A DNA stretch of 64,000 bases from Rhodococcus_G sp042879035 (GTDB lineage Bacteria > Actinomycetota > Actinomycetes > Mycobacteriales > Mycobacteriaceae): assembly GCF_042879035.1 (NCBI RefSeq), contig NZ_JBIAOU010000001.1:310001-374000 (forward strand). The letters run 5' to 3'. The first letter of the stretch is position 1; each line of letters begins with the position of its first letter. The translations under genes were made by a program, and so were the position numbers. Below, piece by piece: positions 17,797 to 30,022 of this stretch. The notes beneath the pieces were generated by a model that made no database searches, was not told where the DNA came from, and worked only from the letters and a program-made list of their open reading frames with translations.

Positions 17797-18773
17797 TGGC
17801 GGCCCACTCGATTCACCCGAGAACCATAACTGTGCCGCCTCGCGGCGACGAACCGCACGACGTCGGCGATCCAGTCCCGGTCGGTGCGCAGACCGAGCAC
17901 GGGTGCACCGCACCGGCGCAGGGTCTGCTCGACCCGGGCGCGGTGTTCCTGCGCGGCCGCCGCGTAGTCGGCGCGCAGTTGCGCAGTGGTGGTGAACTCG
18001 CGGGTGCGCCCGGTCTCGGGGTCGTGGAGCACGACCTCGCCGAGATCGGGAAGTTCGAGGTCGCGCGGGTCGAGCACCTCGACGCCGAGCAGGTCGTGCC
18101 TGCCGGACACCGCGCGCAGTGACCGCTCCCAGTCCAGTGGCCCGAGGAAGTCGCTGATCACCACCGCGAGACCGCGCCGACGCTGGGGGCGGCGCAGCGA
18201 CTCGATCGCCCCCCGCAGGTCTCCCCGCACCCCGTCCGGCGCGTGCGGCGTGGTCGCGATGGTCCGGAGCATGGCCTGCGCATGCAGCCGCCCGCCCCGA
18301 GCCGGGATCCGCACGCTGTGGTGGCCGGTCGCCACGATCGCCCCGATCCGGTTACCGCCACCGCTGGTGAGGTAGGTGATCGCGGCGGCCGCTGCGACGG
18401 CGAGGTCCCTCTTCTCGGCGCCGACGGTCCCGAAGTCGAGGCTCGCCGAGAGGTCGACGACGAGCCAGGTCTCGAGCTCGCGGTCGGCGACGGACTGCCG
18501 CACGTGCGGATGGGTCGTACGGGCGGTGACCGACCAGTCCATCTGCCGGACGTCGTCACCGGGCTGGTACATCCGGGCGTCGCCGGGTTCGGTGCCGGGA
18601 CCCGGGATCAACCCGAGGTGCTCGCCGTGCAGCACACCGTCGAGCCGGCGTCGCACCGTGAGCTCGAGGGTGCGCAGTGCGGCCGCGAGTTCGGGGTCGC
18701 GCAGCTGCCCGGAACGCAGGGTCGGCAGCGGCGAACCGGACGGGGACGCCCCGGCGGAGCCGGCGGTCGTCAC
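17793..18773 (-). CDS. DUF58 protein, Rv1480 type
   Basis: Protein of 326 residues from GTG 18773. The DUF58 core is visible: GEHLGLIPGPGTEPGDARMY, then QPGDDVRQMDWSVTARTTHPHVRQ, and LVVDLSASLDFG, a VWA-like metal site. DUF58 proteins occur almost always beside MoxR ATPases and are thought to act as adaptors. Both neighbours overlap it by four bases (moxR upstream, VWA gene downstream), which is strong evidence for a functional triad. Confidence 0.93.
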   Translation of the reverse strand: MTTAGSAGASPSGSPLPTLRSGQLRDPELAAALRTLELTVRRRLDGVLHGEHLGLIPGPGTEPGDARMYQPGDDVRQMDWSVTARTTHPHVRQSVADRELETWLVVDLSASLDFGTVGAEKRDLAVAAAAAITYLTSGGGNRIGAIVATGHHSVRIPARGGRLHAQAMLRTIATTPHAPDGVRGDLRGAIESLRRPQRRRGLAVVISDFLGPLDWERSLRAVSGRHDLLGVEVLDPRDLELPDLGEVVLHDPETGRTREFTTTAQLRADYAAAAQEHRARVEQTLRRCGAPVLGLRTDRDWIADVVRFVAARRHSYGSRVNRVGRQ

Positions 18774-19909
18774 CGCGGTGCGCCGCCGACCGGAGCCGCC
18801 GGCGCGGTCGCGGGCTGGGTCTGCGTGGCAACCGGCGCCACCGGCTGCGCGGCCACCTGCGGCAGACCGACCGTCTGCAGTACCCGGGTGATGACGTCGT
18901 CGGGGCTGATCTCGTCGGCGAGTGCGTCGTACGACAGCACCAGGCGGTGCCGCAGCACGTCGGGCATCACGTCCAGGATGTCCTGCGGCACCACGTAGTC
19001 ACGCCCCCGCACCATGGCAAGGGCGCGGGAGGCGGAGATGATGCCGAGGGTGGCGCGCGGCGAGGCGCCGTAGGAGATCCAGCCCGCGACCTCCGGGAGA
19101 CCGAACTGGTCGGGTGTGCGGGTCGCCGCGATCACCCGGACCACGTAGTCGACGAGCGCGTGGTGCACGAACACGCCACCGGCCGTCTTCTGCAGCCGGA
19201 TCAGGTCGTCCGGACCGAGTACCTGTCGCGGTTCGGGAGCCCCGACACCCATCCGGTAGACGATCTCGCGTTCCTCCTCGACCGACGGGTAGTCGACGAG
19301 CACCTTGAACAGGAAGCGGTCGCGTTGCGCCTCGGGCAGCGGGTAGACGCCCTCGTTCTCGATCGGGTTCTGGGTGGCCATGACGAGGAAGGGCTCGGGC
19401 ATCGGGAACGTCTTGCCACCGATGGTGACGTGCCGCTCGGCCATCACCTCGAGCAGCGCCGACTGCACCTTCGCGGGCGCCCGGTTGATCTCGTCGGCGA
19501 GCACGAAGTTCGCGACGACGGGACCGAGCTCGATGTCGAACGCCTCCCGGCCCTGCCGGTAGATGCGGGTGCCGACGAGGTCGGTGGGCACCAGGTCCGG
19601 GGTGAACTGGACACGCGAGAACGAGCCGCCGACGACGGTCGCGAACGTCTCGACGGCCAGGGTCTTCGCAACGCCGGGAACACCCTCGAGCAGCACGTGT
19701 CCCTTCGCCAGCAGGCCGACGAGGATGCGTTCGACCAACCGATCCTGGCCGACGATGACGCGCTTGACCTCGTAGATCACCTTCTCGAGCAGTTGCGCGT
19801 CGGAGTGCACCGCGCTGGCAGTGCCGGCCGGACCGGAGTTGGCCGAGGCCCCCGTTCCGGAGCCCGAGTCCTGTCCCGACCCACTGCCGGTCGCGTCCGC
19901 TGACGTCAC
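18770..19909 (-). CDS. moxR1: MoxR-family AAA+ ATPase
   Basis: Protein of 379 residues from GTG 19909; M. tuberculosis MoxR1 is about 377. A Ser/Gly-rich N-terminus precedes the AAA+ core: GHVLLEGVPGVAKTLA (Walker A), NFVLADEINRAPAKVQSALLE (Walker B and MoxR signature), then VMATQNPIENEG and PLPEAQRDRFLF. The C-terminus is Pro/Ala-rich. It is a chaperone-like ATPase working with the following DUF58 and VWA proteins. A TTG one codon upstream is an alternative; longer frames run into low-quality sequence. Confidence 0.93.
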   Translation of the reverse strand: MTSADATGSGSGQDSGSGTGASANSGPAGTASAVHSDAQLLEKVIYEVKRVIVGQDRLVERILVGLLAKGHVLLEGVPGVAKTLAVETFATVVGGSFSRVQFTPDLVPTDLVGTRIYRQGREAFDIELGPVVANFVLADEINRAPAKVQSALLEVMAERHVTIGGKTFPMPEPFLVMATQNPIENEGVYPLPEAQRDRFLFKVLVDYPSVEEEREIVYRMGVGAPEPRQVLGPDDLIRLQKTAGGVFVHHALVDYVVRVIAATRTPDQFGLPEVAGWISYGASPRATLGIISASRALAMVRGRDYVVPQDILDVMPDVLRHRLVLSYDALADEISPDDVITRVLQTVGLPQVAAQPVAPVATQTQPATAPAAPVGGAPR

Positions 19910-19959
19910 CAAGAATCCACCGCTTTCACTCGCGCCCCGGACCGACTCGCCGAGTCGGG

Positions 19960-21579
19960 TCAGGACACCATCCGGACCACGTACGGGGTCATGCCGTCCC
20001 AGCGCAGCGGCGAGACCTTGACCACCGATCCCGACTGCGGAGCTTCGATCATCTCCCCGTTGCCAAGGTACAGCGCCACGTGCTGGCTGGCATTGGGCCC
20101 GTAGAAGACCATGTCGCCGCGTTTCATCTGCGAACTCGGTACCTGCTCTCCGGCGGTGTACTGGTAGCCGGTGTAGTGCGGCAACGAGATCCCGATGCCC
20201 GCGAACGCGTAGATCATCAGCCCCGAGCAGTCGAACCCGACCTTGTTGTAGTCGCCGTAACTGTCGGCGACACCGCCGTCGCGGATACCGAGGGTGGGCC
20301 CGTTCTCGTCGCCGCCGCCCCACGCGTAGGTGACACCGAGCTGGGACATCGCGCGGTCGACGACCGTCTCGATCGCGGCGGTGCCGGTGACCGACGGTTT
20401 CGTCGGCTTCGGCGTACTCGGTTTCGTCGTGCTCGGTTTCGTCGTGCTCGGCTTCGGCGTACTCGGTTTCGTCGTGCTCGGTTTCGATGTGCTCGGCTGG
20501 GGTTTCGCGGTCGTGGTGGGCGCGGACCCGGTCTCGTCGGTACCCGATTCGTCGGTACCCGATTCGTCGCCGGGCTCGGCTGCGCTCGTGTCGCCGGGGT
20601 CGTCCTCGATCCGGGTGTGGCTTCGCTGCCCCTCGGCCAGCTCCCGGGCGCGGTCCCGCGCGGCTTGGTCGGCGGCGACCCGGGCGGCGGCCTGCGCGGC
20701 GGCCTCCTTCGCCGCCTCCGCGGCCGCGGCGGCAGCGGCCTGCTCAGCGGCCCGCTGCAGGTCCCAGTTGACGAAGGCCTGGCGCTGGCTCTGCAGCCCG
20801 GCGACGTTGTCGCGCGCGGCGGCGAGCTGAGCCTCCGCCGACGCCTTCTGCGCTTCGACGGCCGACTTCTTCCCGGCCTGCTCGGCGAGCGCGGCGCGCG
20901 CAACGACGATGGCGTTCTCCGCGTCCGCCTTGCGCGCCTCCGCGGCGGCGGCCGCCTCGTCGGCCTGCTGTTTCGCCTCGCGGGCGGCGGAGTTCTTGTT
21001 GGCCTCGACCGTCCGGGCCCGCTGCAGCGCGTCGAGGACGGCGTCCTTGTTGGTGGCGAGAATGCGCATCACCTGGGCGCGGTCGAGGATGTCGTTCGGG
21101 CCCTGCGATCCGATGAACGAGGCGATGGAACTGACGCCGGTGCCCTGCCGGTAGGTGTTGGCGGCGAACTCGTCGAACCGCACCTGGGCTAGGTCGATCT
21201 GCGCGCCGGCGTCCCGCAGCGCCTGGAGTGTCGTTCCGACGGCGCCGGCCGCCACACTCGCGGCGTCGCGCGCGTTCTGCAGGTCGACCAGCGCCTTGTT
21301 GACGTCCTCACGTTTGATTGCGACCGCGTCGTCGAGCGCGCGCAGTTGCTGGTCCGCCGCGGCGACCGCGTTGATCAGTGCACCGACCTCACCGACCCGG
21401 GCGGCGACACCCTCGTCGGCCTGCTGCAGGTCCGCGTCGCTCGGGTTCGGCGGTGGCGGAGGGACCGCGGCCGCGATGCCGGGACTGCTCGCGACGAGCG
21501 AGACGACGATGCCGAGCCCCACGAGCAGGGACGTGCCGCGGGATCTCCTGCGCGAGGATCCGCGCGGTGTCCTTCGCAT
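19960..21579 (-). CDS. ripA: NlpC/P60 peptidoglycan endopeptidase, RipA-like
   Basis: Protein of 539 residues, exported by a signal peptide (SLLVGLGIVVSLVASSPGIAAA). Residues ~45-330 form a long Ala-rich coiled coil, then an acidic linker (DESGTDESGTDE) and a Thr/Lys/Pro repeat linker. The C-terminal ~120 residues are NlpC/P60. The catalytic set Cys451 (FDCSGL), His500 (SQHVAL) and Glu512 (IEAP) has the same spacing as RipA C383/H432/E444. It cleaves stem peptides for daughter-cell separation. ATG 21579 follows a GGGAGAG; a GTG one codon earlier is possible. Unlike M. tuberculosis, no second short ripB copy follows. Confidence 0.93.
   Translation of the reverse strand: MRRTPRGSSRRRSRGTSLLVGLGIVVSLVASSPGIAAAVPPPPPNPSDADLQQADEGVAARVGEVGALINAVAAADQQLRALDDAVAIKREDVNKALVDLQNARDAASVAAGAVGTTLQALRDAGAQIDLAQVRFDEFAANTYRQGTGVSSIASFIGSQGPNDILDRAQVMRILATNKDAVLDALQRARTVEANKNSAAREAKQQADEAAAAAEARKADAENAIVVARAALAEQAGKKSAVEAQKASAEAQLAAARDNVAGLQSQRQAFVNWDLQRAAEQAAAAAAAEAAKEAAAQAAARVAADQAARDRARELAEGQRSHTRIEDDPGDTSAAEPGDESGTDESGTDETGSAPTTTAKPQPSTSKPSTTKPSTPKPSTTKPSTTKPSTPKPTKPSVTGTAAIETVVDRAMSQLGVTYAWGGGDENGPTLGIRDGGVADSYGDYNKVGFDCSGLMIYAFAGIGISLPHYTGYQYTAGEQVPSSQMKRGDMVFYGPNASQHVALYLGNGEMIEAPQSGSVVKVSPLRWDGMTPYVVRMVS
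20403..20490. repeat. 15-bp-period repeat encoding the PSTTK/PSTPK linker of the RipA-like protein
   Basis: Units of the form CTCGGTTTCGTCGTG or CTCGGCTTCGGCGTA recur every 15 bases through this stretch. They encode the pentapeptide PST(T/P)K about six times. Such linkers are typically wall-spanning. Confidence 0.9.
20535..20564. repeat. Exact 15-bp tandem duplication in the acidic linker of the RipA-like gene
   Basis: CGTCGGTACCCGATT occurs at 20535-20549 and 20550-20564, followed by five more bases of a third unit. It encodes the doubled ESGTD pentapeptide. Confidence 0.93.
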
Positions 21580-21908
21580 CACTGTGCTCTCCCTCGGTTC
21601 GCGACCGGCAGGGGAAGGGGTGCGCGCCGAAGTAGAGCCACGGGTGCACTCACTCGTGAACTCCGGTGGACACAGGCCACTCGGACGACCGGCCTGCCCA
21701 CAGCGACACTTCTTCCCCAAAAGCGCCAATGGCACCGTACGACACTTCGCGCACTGATGAAACTCCAGTCACAAATGACACATCGGTAATTACACCGCAC
21801 TCACCCCACGTGTACAGGGAGTAGCTTCAGATGAGGCGAAAGATATTTTCCGACTTGATTTTTCGTCCGACACGCCGGACGGCCGTGCGGCGGGAAGTCG
21901 GCGCGGGT
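21580..21908. other. 329-base intergenic region upstream of the ripA-like gene
   Basis: This holds the presumed promoter and 5' leader of the ripA-like gene (minus strand). It contains a locally AT-rich part near 21715-21795 and the MtrA-like hexamer GTCACA (plus strand, near 21768), which I cannot confirm as a site. I looked for the c-di-AMP (ydaO) riboswitch found before some actinobacterial wall hydrolase genes and did not see its conserved core. No ORF is convincing. Confidence 0.5.
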
Positions 21909-22415
21909 TCAGGAACCGTCGCGCGCCTGCCGACGTGAGCGCAGAGCCCACGTCACTCCGGCCGCACCGGCGACCACCGCGACCAGGCCGACCGTGATCA
22001 GACCGTAGGGCGGGTCCGGGCGGACCACCGCGTCGAGGAATCCGCTCGCGGAATCGACCACATCTCCCGTGTAGGCATGGTCCTGCGCGTCCTCGATCGT
22101 GACCCGCGCCAGCGAATCGCTGTACGTCCCCACCCAATTCGGACTCAGCACGAGCACGGTGCCGCCGTCCTCGACGCCCACGTCGGTAGCGATGTCACGC
22201 AGCTGCGAATCCCGCCCCGGGTTCTCGTCGAGGACCACGACCTTCAGTTCGATGCCGTTCTCGCGCGCCCGGGCGACCACGGTCTCGAGGGCGGAGACGT
22301 CACCGGCCGGCGCGGACACGCCGTCGTCGGCCAGGTCGGCGAGAACGGTGTCCATGTCGACCGACGGCGGAATGTCGGCCGCAGCGGGGAGGAACAGGGC
22401 GTGGGCAGCAGGCAT
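21909..22415 (-). CDS. Rv1476-family membrane protein
   Basis: Protein of 168 residues. Residues ~15-130 form a soluble domain with DMDTVLADLADDGVSAPAGD, then IELKVVVLDENPGRDSQLRD and TVLVLSPNWVGTYSD, the pattern of TPM-like/Rv1476 proteins. One C-terminal membrane helix follows (GLITVGLVAVVAGAAGVTWAL) with a basic tail. It sits between aconitase and the ripA-like gene exactly as Rv1476 does. Function unknown. Confidence 0.87.
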   Translation of the reverse strand: MPAAHALFLPAAADIPPSVDMDTVLADLADDGVSAPAGDVSALETVVARARENGIELKVVVLDENPGRDSQLRDIATDVGVEDGGTVLVLSPNWVGTYSDSLARVTIEDAQDHAYTGDVVDSASGFLDAVVRPDPPYGLITVGLVAVVAGAAGVTWALRSRRQARDGS

Positions 22416-22817
22416 CTCTCATCCGTCGGACTCGGTGTGTGGTTGTCGGCCGACCGCGTCGGGCCCCGTCGAACTCCCCACAGTTCGACGGACGAGCGCG
22501 TGCGTGAGGCCGCTCCGCACACTACGGGACGGCGAGCGCCACGGATCCGAACCCGCCCTGGTTTGCGAAGACCGCGGGCGACGAGAAGGATCGCTGCTGT
22601 GCGGCCCGAGGACACACCGCTGTCCCGCGAGCCTCACAGGACAAGCGTACTGTTAGACTTGCCGCGAGGTGCTTCGGCGCGACCCACCCGGTCGGTTCGG
22701 CACGAGTCGGTTTCGGCGTGATTCGACCGTCCGGCTCGTTCCCGGTCGCCGCGATGACCTCGCTTGCCGTCGACACAGCCCCGTCGACGGCGAACATCGA
22801 AGACGAGTGGAGCTGAC
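22416..22817. other. 402-base divergent promoter region between the Rv1476-like gene and acnA
   Basis: It holds a 9-bp inverted repeat (CGTCGAACT at 22467-22475, six-base loop, AGTTCGACG at 22482-22490) about 50 bases upstream of the Rv1476-like start. The acnA promoter and AcnR operator lie near 22637-22659, followed by a ~150-base acnA leader. I see no small gene in it. Confidence 0.6.
22637..22659 (+). promoter_or_regulatory. AcnR operator overlapping the acnA -10 region
   Basis: CAGGACAAGCGTACTG at 22637-22652 fits in every fixed position the AcnR consensus CAGnACnnncGTACTG that I recall from Corynebacterium glutamicum. A TAGACT hexamer (22654-22659) immediately downstream is the likely -10, so bound AcnR would block RNA polymerase. 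acnR itself is the gene after acnA. Confidence 0.8.
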
Positions 22818-25622
<2,805 letters not shown>

Positions 25623-25666
25623 GCGAGTGGCGCCCGAGCGTGCCTTCGGCATTCTCGGGTGCCACC

Positions 25667-25807
25667 CACTTGTGCGCGTTTTCGGCACCAGGGCGCACAA
25701 AGCGCGCACGACCATCCGTGCAGTTCCGGCAGGTTCGATCGGATGTGGTCGTGCGCGCTTTGCGCATTGGCGAGGTGACTCGCGAAGGCCGAGAACGCGC
25801 ACACGTG
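25667..25807. repeat. Large nested palindrome between acnA and acnR
   Basis: Outer arms 25667-25686 and 25788-25807 match in 18 of 20 positions as inverted repeats (CACTTGTGCGCG versus CGCGCACACGTG at the ends). Inner arms 25693-25718 and 25740-25765 are inverted repeats over about 25 bp with a single bulge on each side, around a 21-base loop. The segment could fold into a long hairpin in the acnA 3' UTR, acting as terminator/processing signal, or serve as a protein-binding region. Confidence 0.85.
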
Positions 25808-25880
25808 ACCGACGCAGGAGGCCGTGTGTCTGTGGCGACCGACGAAGGAGGTTGCCGCACACACACGGACGACAAGGAGG
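25807..25880 (+). repeat. Three phased AGGAGG (Shine-Dalgarno-like) repeats upstream of acnR
   Basis: GACCGACGCAGGAGG (25807-25821) and GACCGACGAAGGAGG (25837-25851) are 15-base direct repeats with one mismatch, 30 bases apart. A third related copy, GACGACAAGGAGG, ends at 25880 and is the actual acnR ribosome-binding site, six bases before GTG 25887. A 25-codon frame starting at GTG 25826 would end at 25903, overlapping the acnR start; whether it is translated is unknown. Confidence 0.7.
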
Positions 25881-25886
25881 AAGCCT

Positions 25887-26453
25887 GTGCCCAAGGTCAG
25901 TGAGGACCATCTCGTCGCCCGACGGAGGCAGATTCTCGACGGTGCCCGCCGCTGCTTCGCGGAGTACGGCTACGAGGGCGCCACGGTGCGGCGGCTCGAG
26001 GATGCGACAGGGCTGTCGCGGGGTGCGATCTTCCACCACTTCAAGGACAAGGACGGTCTGTTTCTCGCACTCGCCCACGAGGATGCGACGCGGATGGCGG
26101 ACGTCGCCGCGGAGGAGGGTCTCGTGCAGGTGATGCGGGACATGCTGGCGCAGCCGGACCAGTTCGACTGGCTGGCAACGCGTGTCGAGATCTCACGGCG
26201 TCTGCGCACCGATCCGGAGTTCGCGCGTGAGTGGAGTGAGCGCGGTGTCGAACTCACCGAGGCGACCGTGGCCCGCCTGGAGCGGCAGAAGGAGGCCGGG
26301 CGGCTGCGCGACGACCTGCCGACCGGCGTCCTGGTCAGCTACCTGGACCTGGTGCTGGACGGGCTGATCGCCCGCATCGCGTCCGGCCACGGTGGCGAAA
26401 ACCTTTCCGCCGTCCTCGATCTCGTCGAGGAGTCGGTGCGGCGGCAGGACTGA
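25887..26453 (+). CDS. acnR: TetR-family repressor of aconitase, AcnR
   Basis: Protein of 188 residues from GTG 25887 with a strong AAGGAGG six bases upstream. N-terminal HTH: RRRQILDGARRCFAEYGYEG, then ATGLSRGAIFHHFKDKDGLF. The C-terminal ligand domain carries FDWLATRVEISRRLRTDPEF. Genes directly downstream of acn with this signature are AcnR in corynebacteria and mycobacteria (Rv1474c); AcnR represses acn and senses citrate/iron. The matching operator lies upstream of acnA. A long hairpin region separates the two genes. Confidence 0.93.
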   Translation: MPKVSEDHLVARRRQILDGARRCFAEYGYEGATVRRLEDATGLSRGAIFHHFKDKDGLFLALAHEDATRMADVAAEEGLVQVMRDMLAQPDQFDWLATRVEISRRLRTDPEFAREWSERGVELTEATVARLERQKEAGRLRDDLPTGVLVSYLDLVLDGLIARIASGHGGENLSAVLDLVEESVRRQD

Positions 26454-26482
26454 CGGACCGCGCGCCGTCCCGGGGTGCGGAA

Positions 26483-26716
26483 TCAGGCTCCGTGGACGGC
26501 GCGACGGCGGTTGGGTCCGCCGCGGCCGCGCAGCTCGACTCCCGCCTCGGTGAGCAGGGTGCGGATGAAGCCGTAGGACCTGCCGGTGGTTTCGGCGAGC
26601 GAGCGGATGCTGGCGCCACTGAGGTATCGGTCGCGCAGCTCCGACTGCATCTCGTCGCGGTCCCCGCCGGACACGCGGACACCCTTGCGGACCGGCCCCA
26701 GTTGCGCCATCGCCAA
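26483..26716 (-). CDS. Small helix-turn-helix protein (Rv1473A type)
   Basis: Protein of 77 residues. Basic and almost entirely one HTH: ELRDRYLSGASIRSLAETTG followed by RSYGFIRTLLTEAGVELR. This is the resolvase/Rv1473A-like fold found in most actinobacteria beside an ABC-F gene. Likely DNA-binding, target unknown. ATG 26716 chosen; a second ATG two codons later is possible. Convergent with acnR with 29 bases between. Confidence 0.85.
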   Translation of the reverse strand: MAMAQLGPVRKGVRVSGGDRDEMQSELRDRYLSGASIRSLAETTGRSYGFIRTLLTEAGVELRGRGGPNRRRAVHGA

Positions 26717-26789
26717 CCCTCCACCATGTGACCCAGATCACGTCCGTGGTCCAGGCTAGTACGAATCCGCGGCGGGTGCGGGCGAGATG

Positions 26790-28421
<1,632 letters not shown>

Positions 28422-28427
28422 GACGGT

Positions 28428-28829
28428 TCAGCTTACCGGAGTTACCGGCCCGTCTCCGCCGGGGTGCGTCACAGCCGTCCCGACGGGATGCTCGCCCTCC
28501 TGCCACGGCCACCGCCCGCTTATCTCGAGTTGGAGCGACCAGCTCAGGAAGGTCCGGATGAGGACGATCAGCGCCAGGACGCCGACGGAGGTGAAGGTGG
28601 GCGTCACCGCGACGGTCTTGATGATGTCGGCCGCCACCAGGAACTCCAGTCCGAGCAGGATCGACCGCCCCAGGTTGCGCCGGTAGGGCACGTACACCGG
28701 CGCGCCCGGCCGGGTTCGGCTCGTGGACAGGGCGATCCAGCTCGCCACCGCGCCGCCGACGACGATCACGGCCACACCGACGAGGTCCACGACGGACCCC
28801 ACGGTGGACATCACGGACTCCAGGTGCAT
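28428..28829 (-). CDS. DUF1622 membrane protein
   Basis: Protein of 133 residues from ATG 28829, with AGGCAGGG upstream. Three hydrophobic segments: VVDLVGVAVIVVGGAVASWIAL, GLEFLVAADIIKTVAV and VGVLALIVLIRTFLSWSL. It ends with EISGRWPWQEGE. This layout is the DUF1622 family, function unknown. The stop lies 6 bases before the ABC-F start codon, so co-transcription is likely. Divergent from the lycopene cyclase gene. Confidence 0.85.
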   Translation of the reverse strand: MHLESVMSTVGSVVDLVGVAVIVVGGAVASWIALSTSRTRPGAPVYVPYRRNLGRSILLGLEFLVAADIIKTVAVTPTFTSVGVLALIVLIRTFLSWSLQLEISGRWPWQEGEHPVGTAVTHPGGDGPVTPVS

Positions 28830-28894
28830 GCGGCCCTGCCTTTCCCTGTCGCTGGCAACAGCGTCGCAGGTTTGCGGCACTAGCGTGGAACTCC

Positions 28895-30022
28895 ATGAGC
28901 GACGGACATGTCCCCGACCTCGCCGTGGTCGGTCTCGGTCCGGCGGGACGGGCCCTGGCGCACCGCGCCGCCGCGGCCGGCCTCGACGTCGTGGCGGTCG
29001 ACCCGGCGTCGGCTCGGCCCTGGACCCCGACCTACGCCGCCTGGGCGGACGAACTGCCGCGCTGGCTCGGCACCGGCGTGGTCGCGGCGCGGGTCGCCCG
29101 TCCGCGGGCGCGTGGCAGCCGCGACCACGTACTGGACCGGGAGTACGTCGTGCTCGACAACACCGCTCTGCGCGTTGACCTCGCCGGCGTACGCGTCGTC
29201 ACCGGCCGGGCCGCGCACCTCGCCGACCACACGGTCACCCTCGACGACGGCGTCACGCTGCCGGCCCGCCGGGTCGTCGACGCCCGGGGCGTTCGTCCTG
29301 CGCCCGCGCTCGCCGAGCAGACCGCGTACGGCCTGGTCGTGCCGCCCGCGGTGGCGGCACCCGCGCTCGCGGACGCGGAAGCGTTGTTCATGGACTGGAC
29401 CCCCGACAACGGTGCCGACCCGGACGCGCCGCCGTCCTTCCTCTACGCGGTCCCGCTCGACGCCGACCGTGTCCTGCTGGAGGAGACGTGCCTGGTCGGC
29501 AGGCCCGCGCTGGGGACCGCCGCGCTGCGCGAGCGGCTCCTGACCCGCCTTGACGCGCGGGGCGTCCGCCCACCCGCCGACGCCGCGGTCGAGCGCGTGC
29601 GGTTCCCGGTCCAGGCACCGCCGACCCCGACCTTCGCGTTCGGCGCCCGCGGCGGCATGACGCATCCCGGCACCGGCTACAGCCTCGCCGCGTCCCTCGC
29701 CGCCGTCGACACCGTCGTCGACGCGCTCGTGGTGGGGTCCGACCCGGCGGGGGCGCTGTGGACTCGCCGCGCCCGAGCCGTCCGGGCGCTGCGCGCGGTC
29801 GGGTCGAGGGCACTGCTCGCGCTGCCGCCCGCCCGGGTCCCCGGCTTCTTCGACGAGTTCTTCGAGCTTCCCCCGGAACTGCAGCGCGCGTACCTGTCCG
29901 CCCGGGACCGCCCGCGCGACGTCTCGGCCGCGATGTGGTCGCTGTTTCGCCACGCGTCGATGCCGGTGCGGCGCACACTGATCGGCGCCGCGCTGCCCGC
30001 ACGCAGGAGAGGACACCGATGA
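28895..30022 (+). CDS. crtLbeta: Lycopene beta-cyclase (CrtL/CrtY type)
   Basis: Protein of 375 residues. The N-terminal FAD/NAD fold is DLAVVGLGPAGRALAHRAA and the cyclase motif is LLEETCLV, corresponding to the FLEET motif essential for catalysis. It also has TPTFAFGARGGMTHPGTGYS near the C-terminus, like plant-type CrtL. It cyclises the psi ends of lycopene to gamma/beta-carotene; Rhodococcus is known to have such an enzyme. No other carotenoid gene is in the window, so the pathway is dispersed. The TGA overlaps the next ATG. Confidence 0.9.
   Translation: MSDGHVPDLAVVGLGPAGRALAHRAAAAGLDVVAVDPASARPWTPTYAAWADELPRWLGTGVVAARVARPRARGSRDHVLDREYVVLDNTALRVDLAGVRVVTGRAAHLADHTVTLDDGVTLPARRVVDARGVRPAPALAEQTAYGLVVPPAVAAPALADAEALFMDWTPDNGADPDAPPSFLYAVPLDADRVLLEETCLVGRPALGTAALRERLLTRLDARGVRPPADAAVERVRFPVQAPPTPTFAFGARGGMTHPGTGYSLAASLAAVDTVVDALVVGSDPAGALWTRRARAVRALRAVGSRALLALPPARVPGFFDEFFELPPELQRAYLSARDRPRDVSAAMWSLFRHASMPVRRTLIGAALPARRRGHR

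Noticed and set aside
18770..20323. 517-residue version of MoxR
   Set aside because: The first ~138 residues overlap the ripA-like coding region in another frame and look like shadow sequence; GTG 19909 gives family length.
20403..20490. Possible CRISPR-like or minisatellite array
   Set aside because: It is coding, in frame, and gives the Pro/Thr/Lys linker of the cell-wall hydrolase; no spacers.
21580..21908. c-di-AMP riboswitch in front of the ripA-like gene
   Set aside because: The conserved core was not found on either strand; only ordinary sequence and a possible MtrA-like hexamer are there.
25640..25903. 87-residue frame between acnA and acnR
   Set aside because: Its upstream part covers the palindromes and has no similarity; only the last 25 codons were kept as a possible leader.
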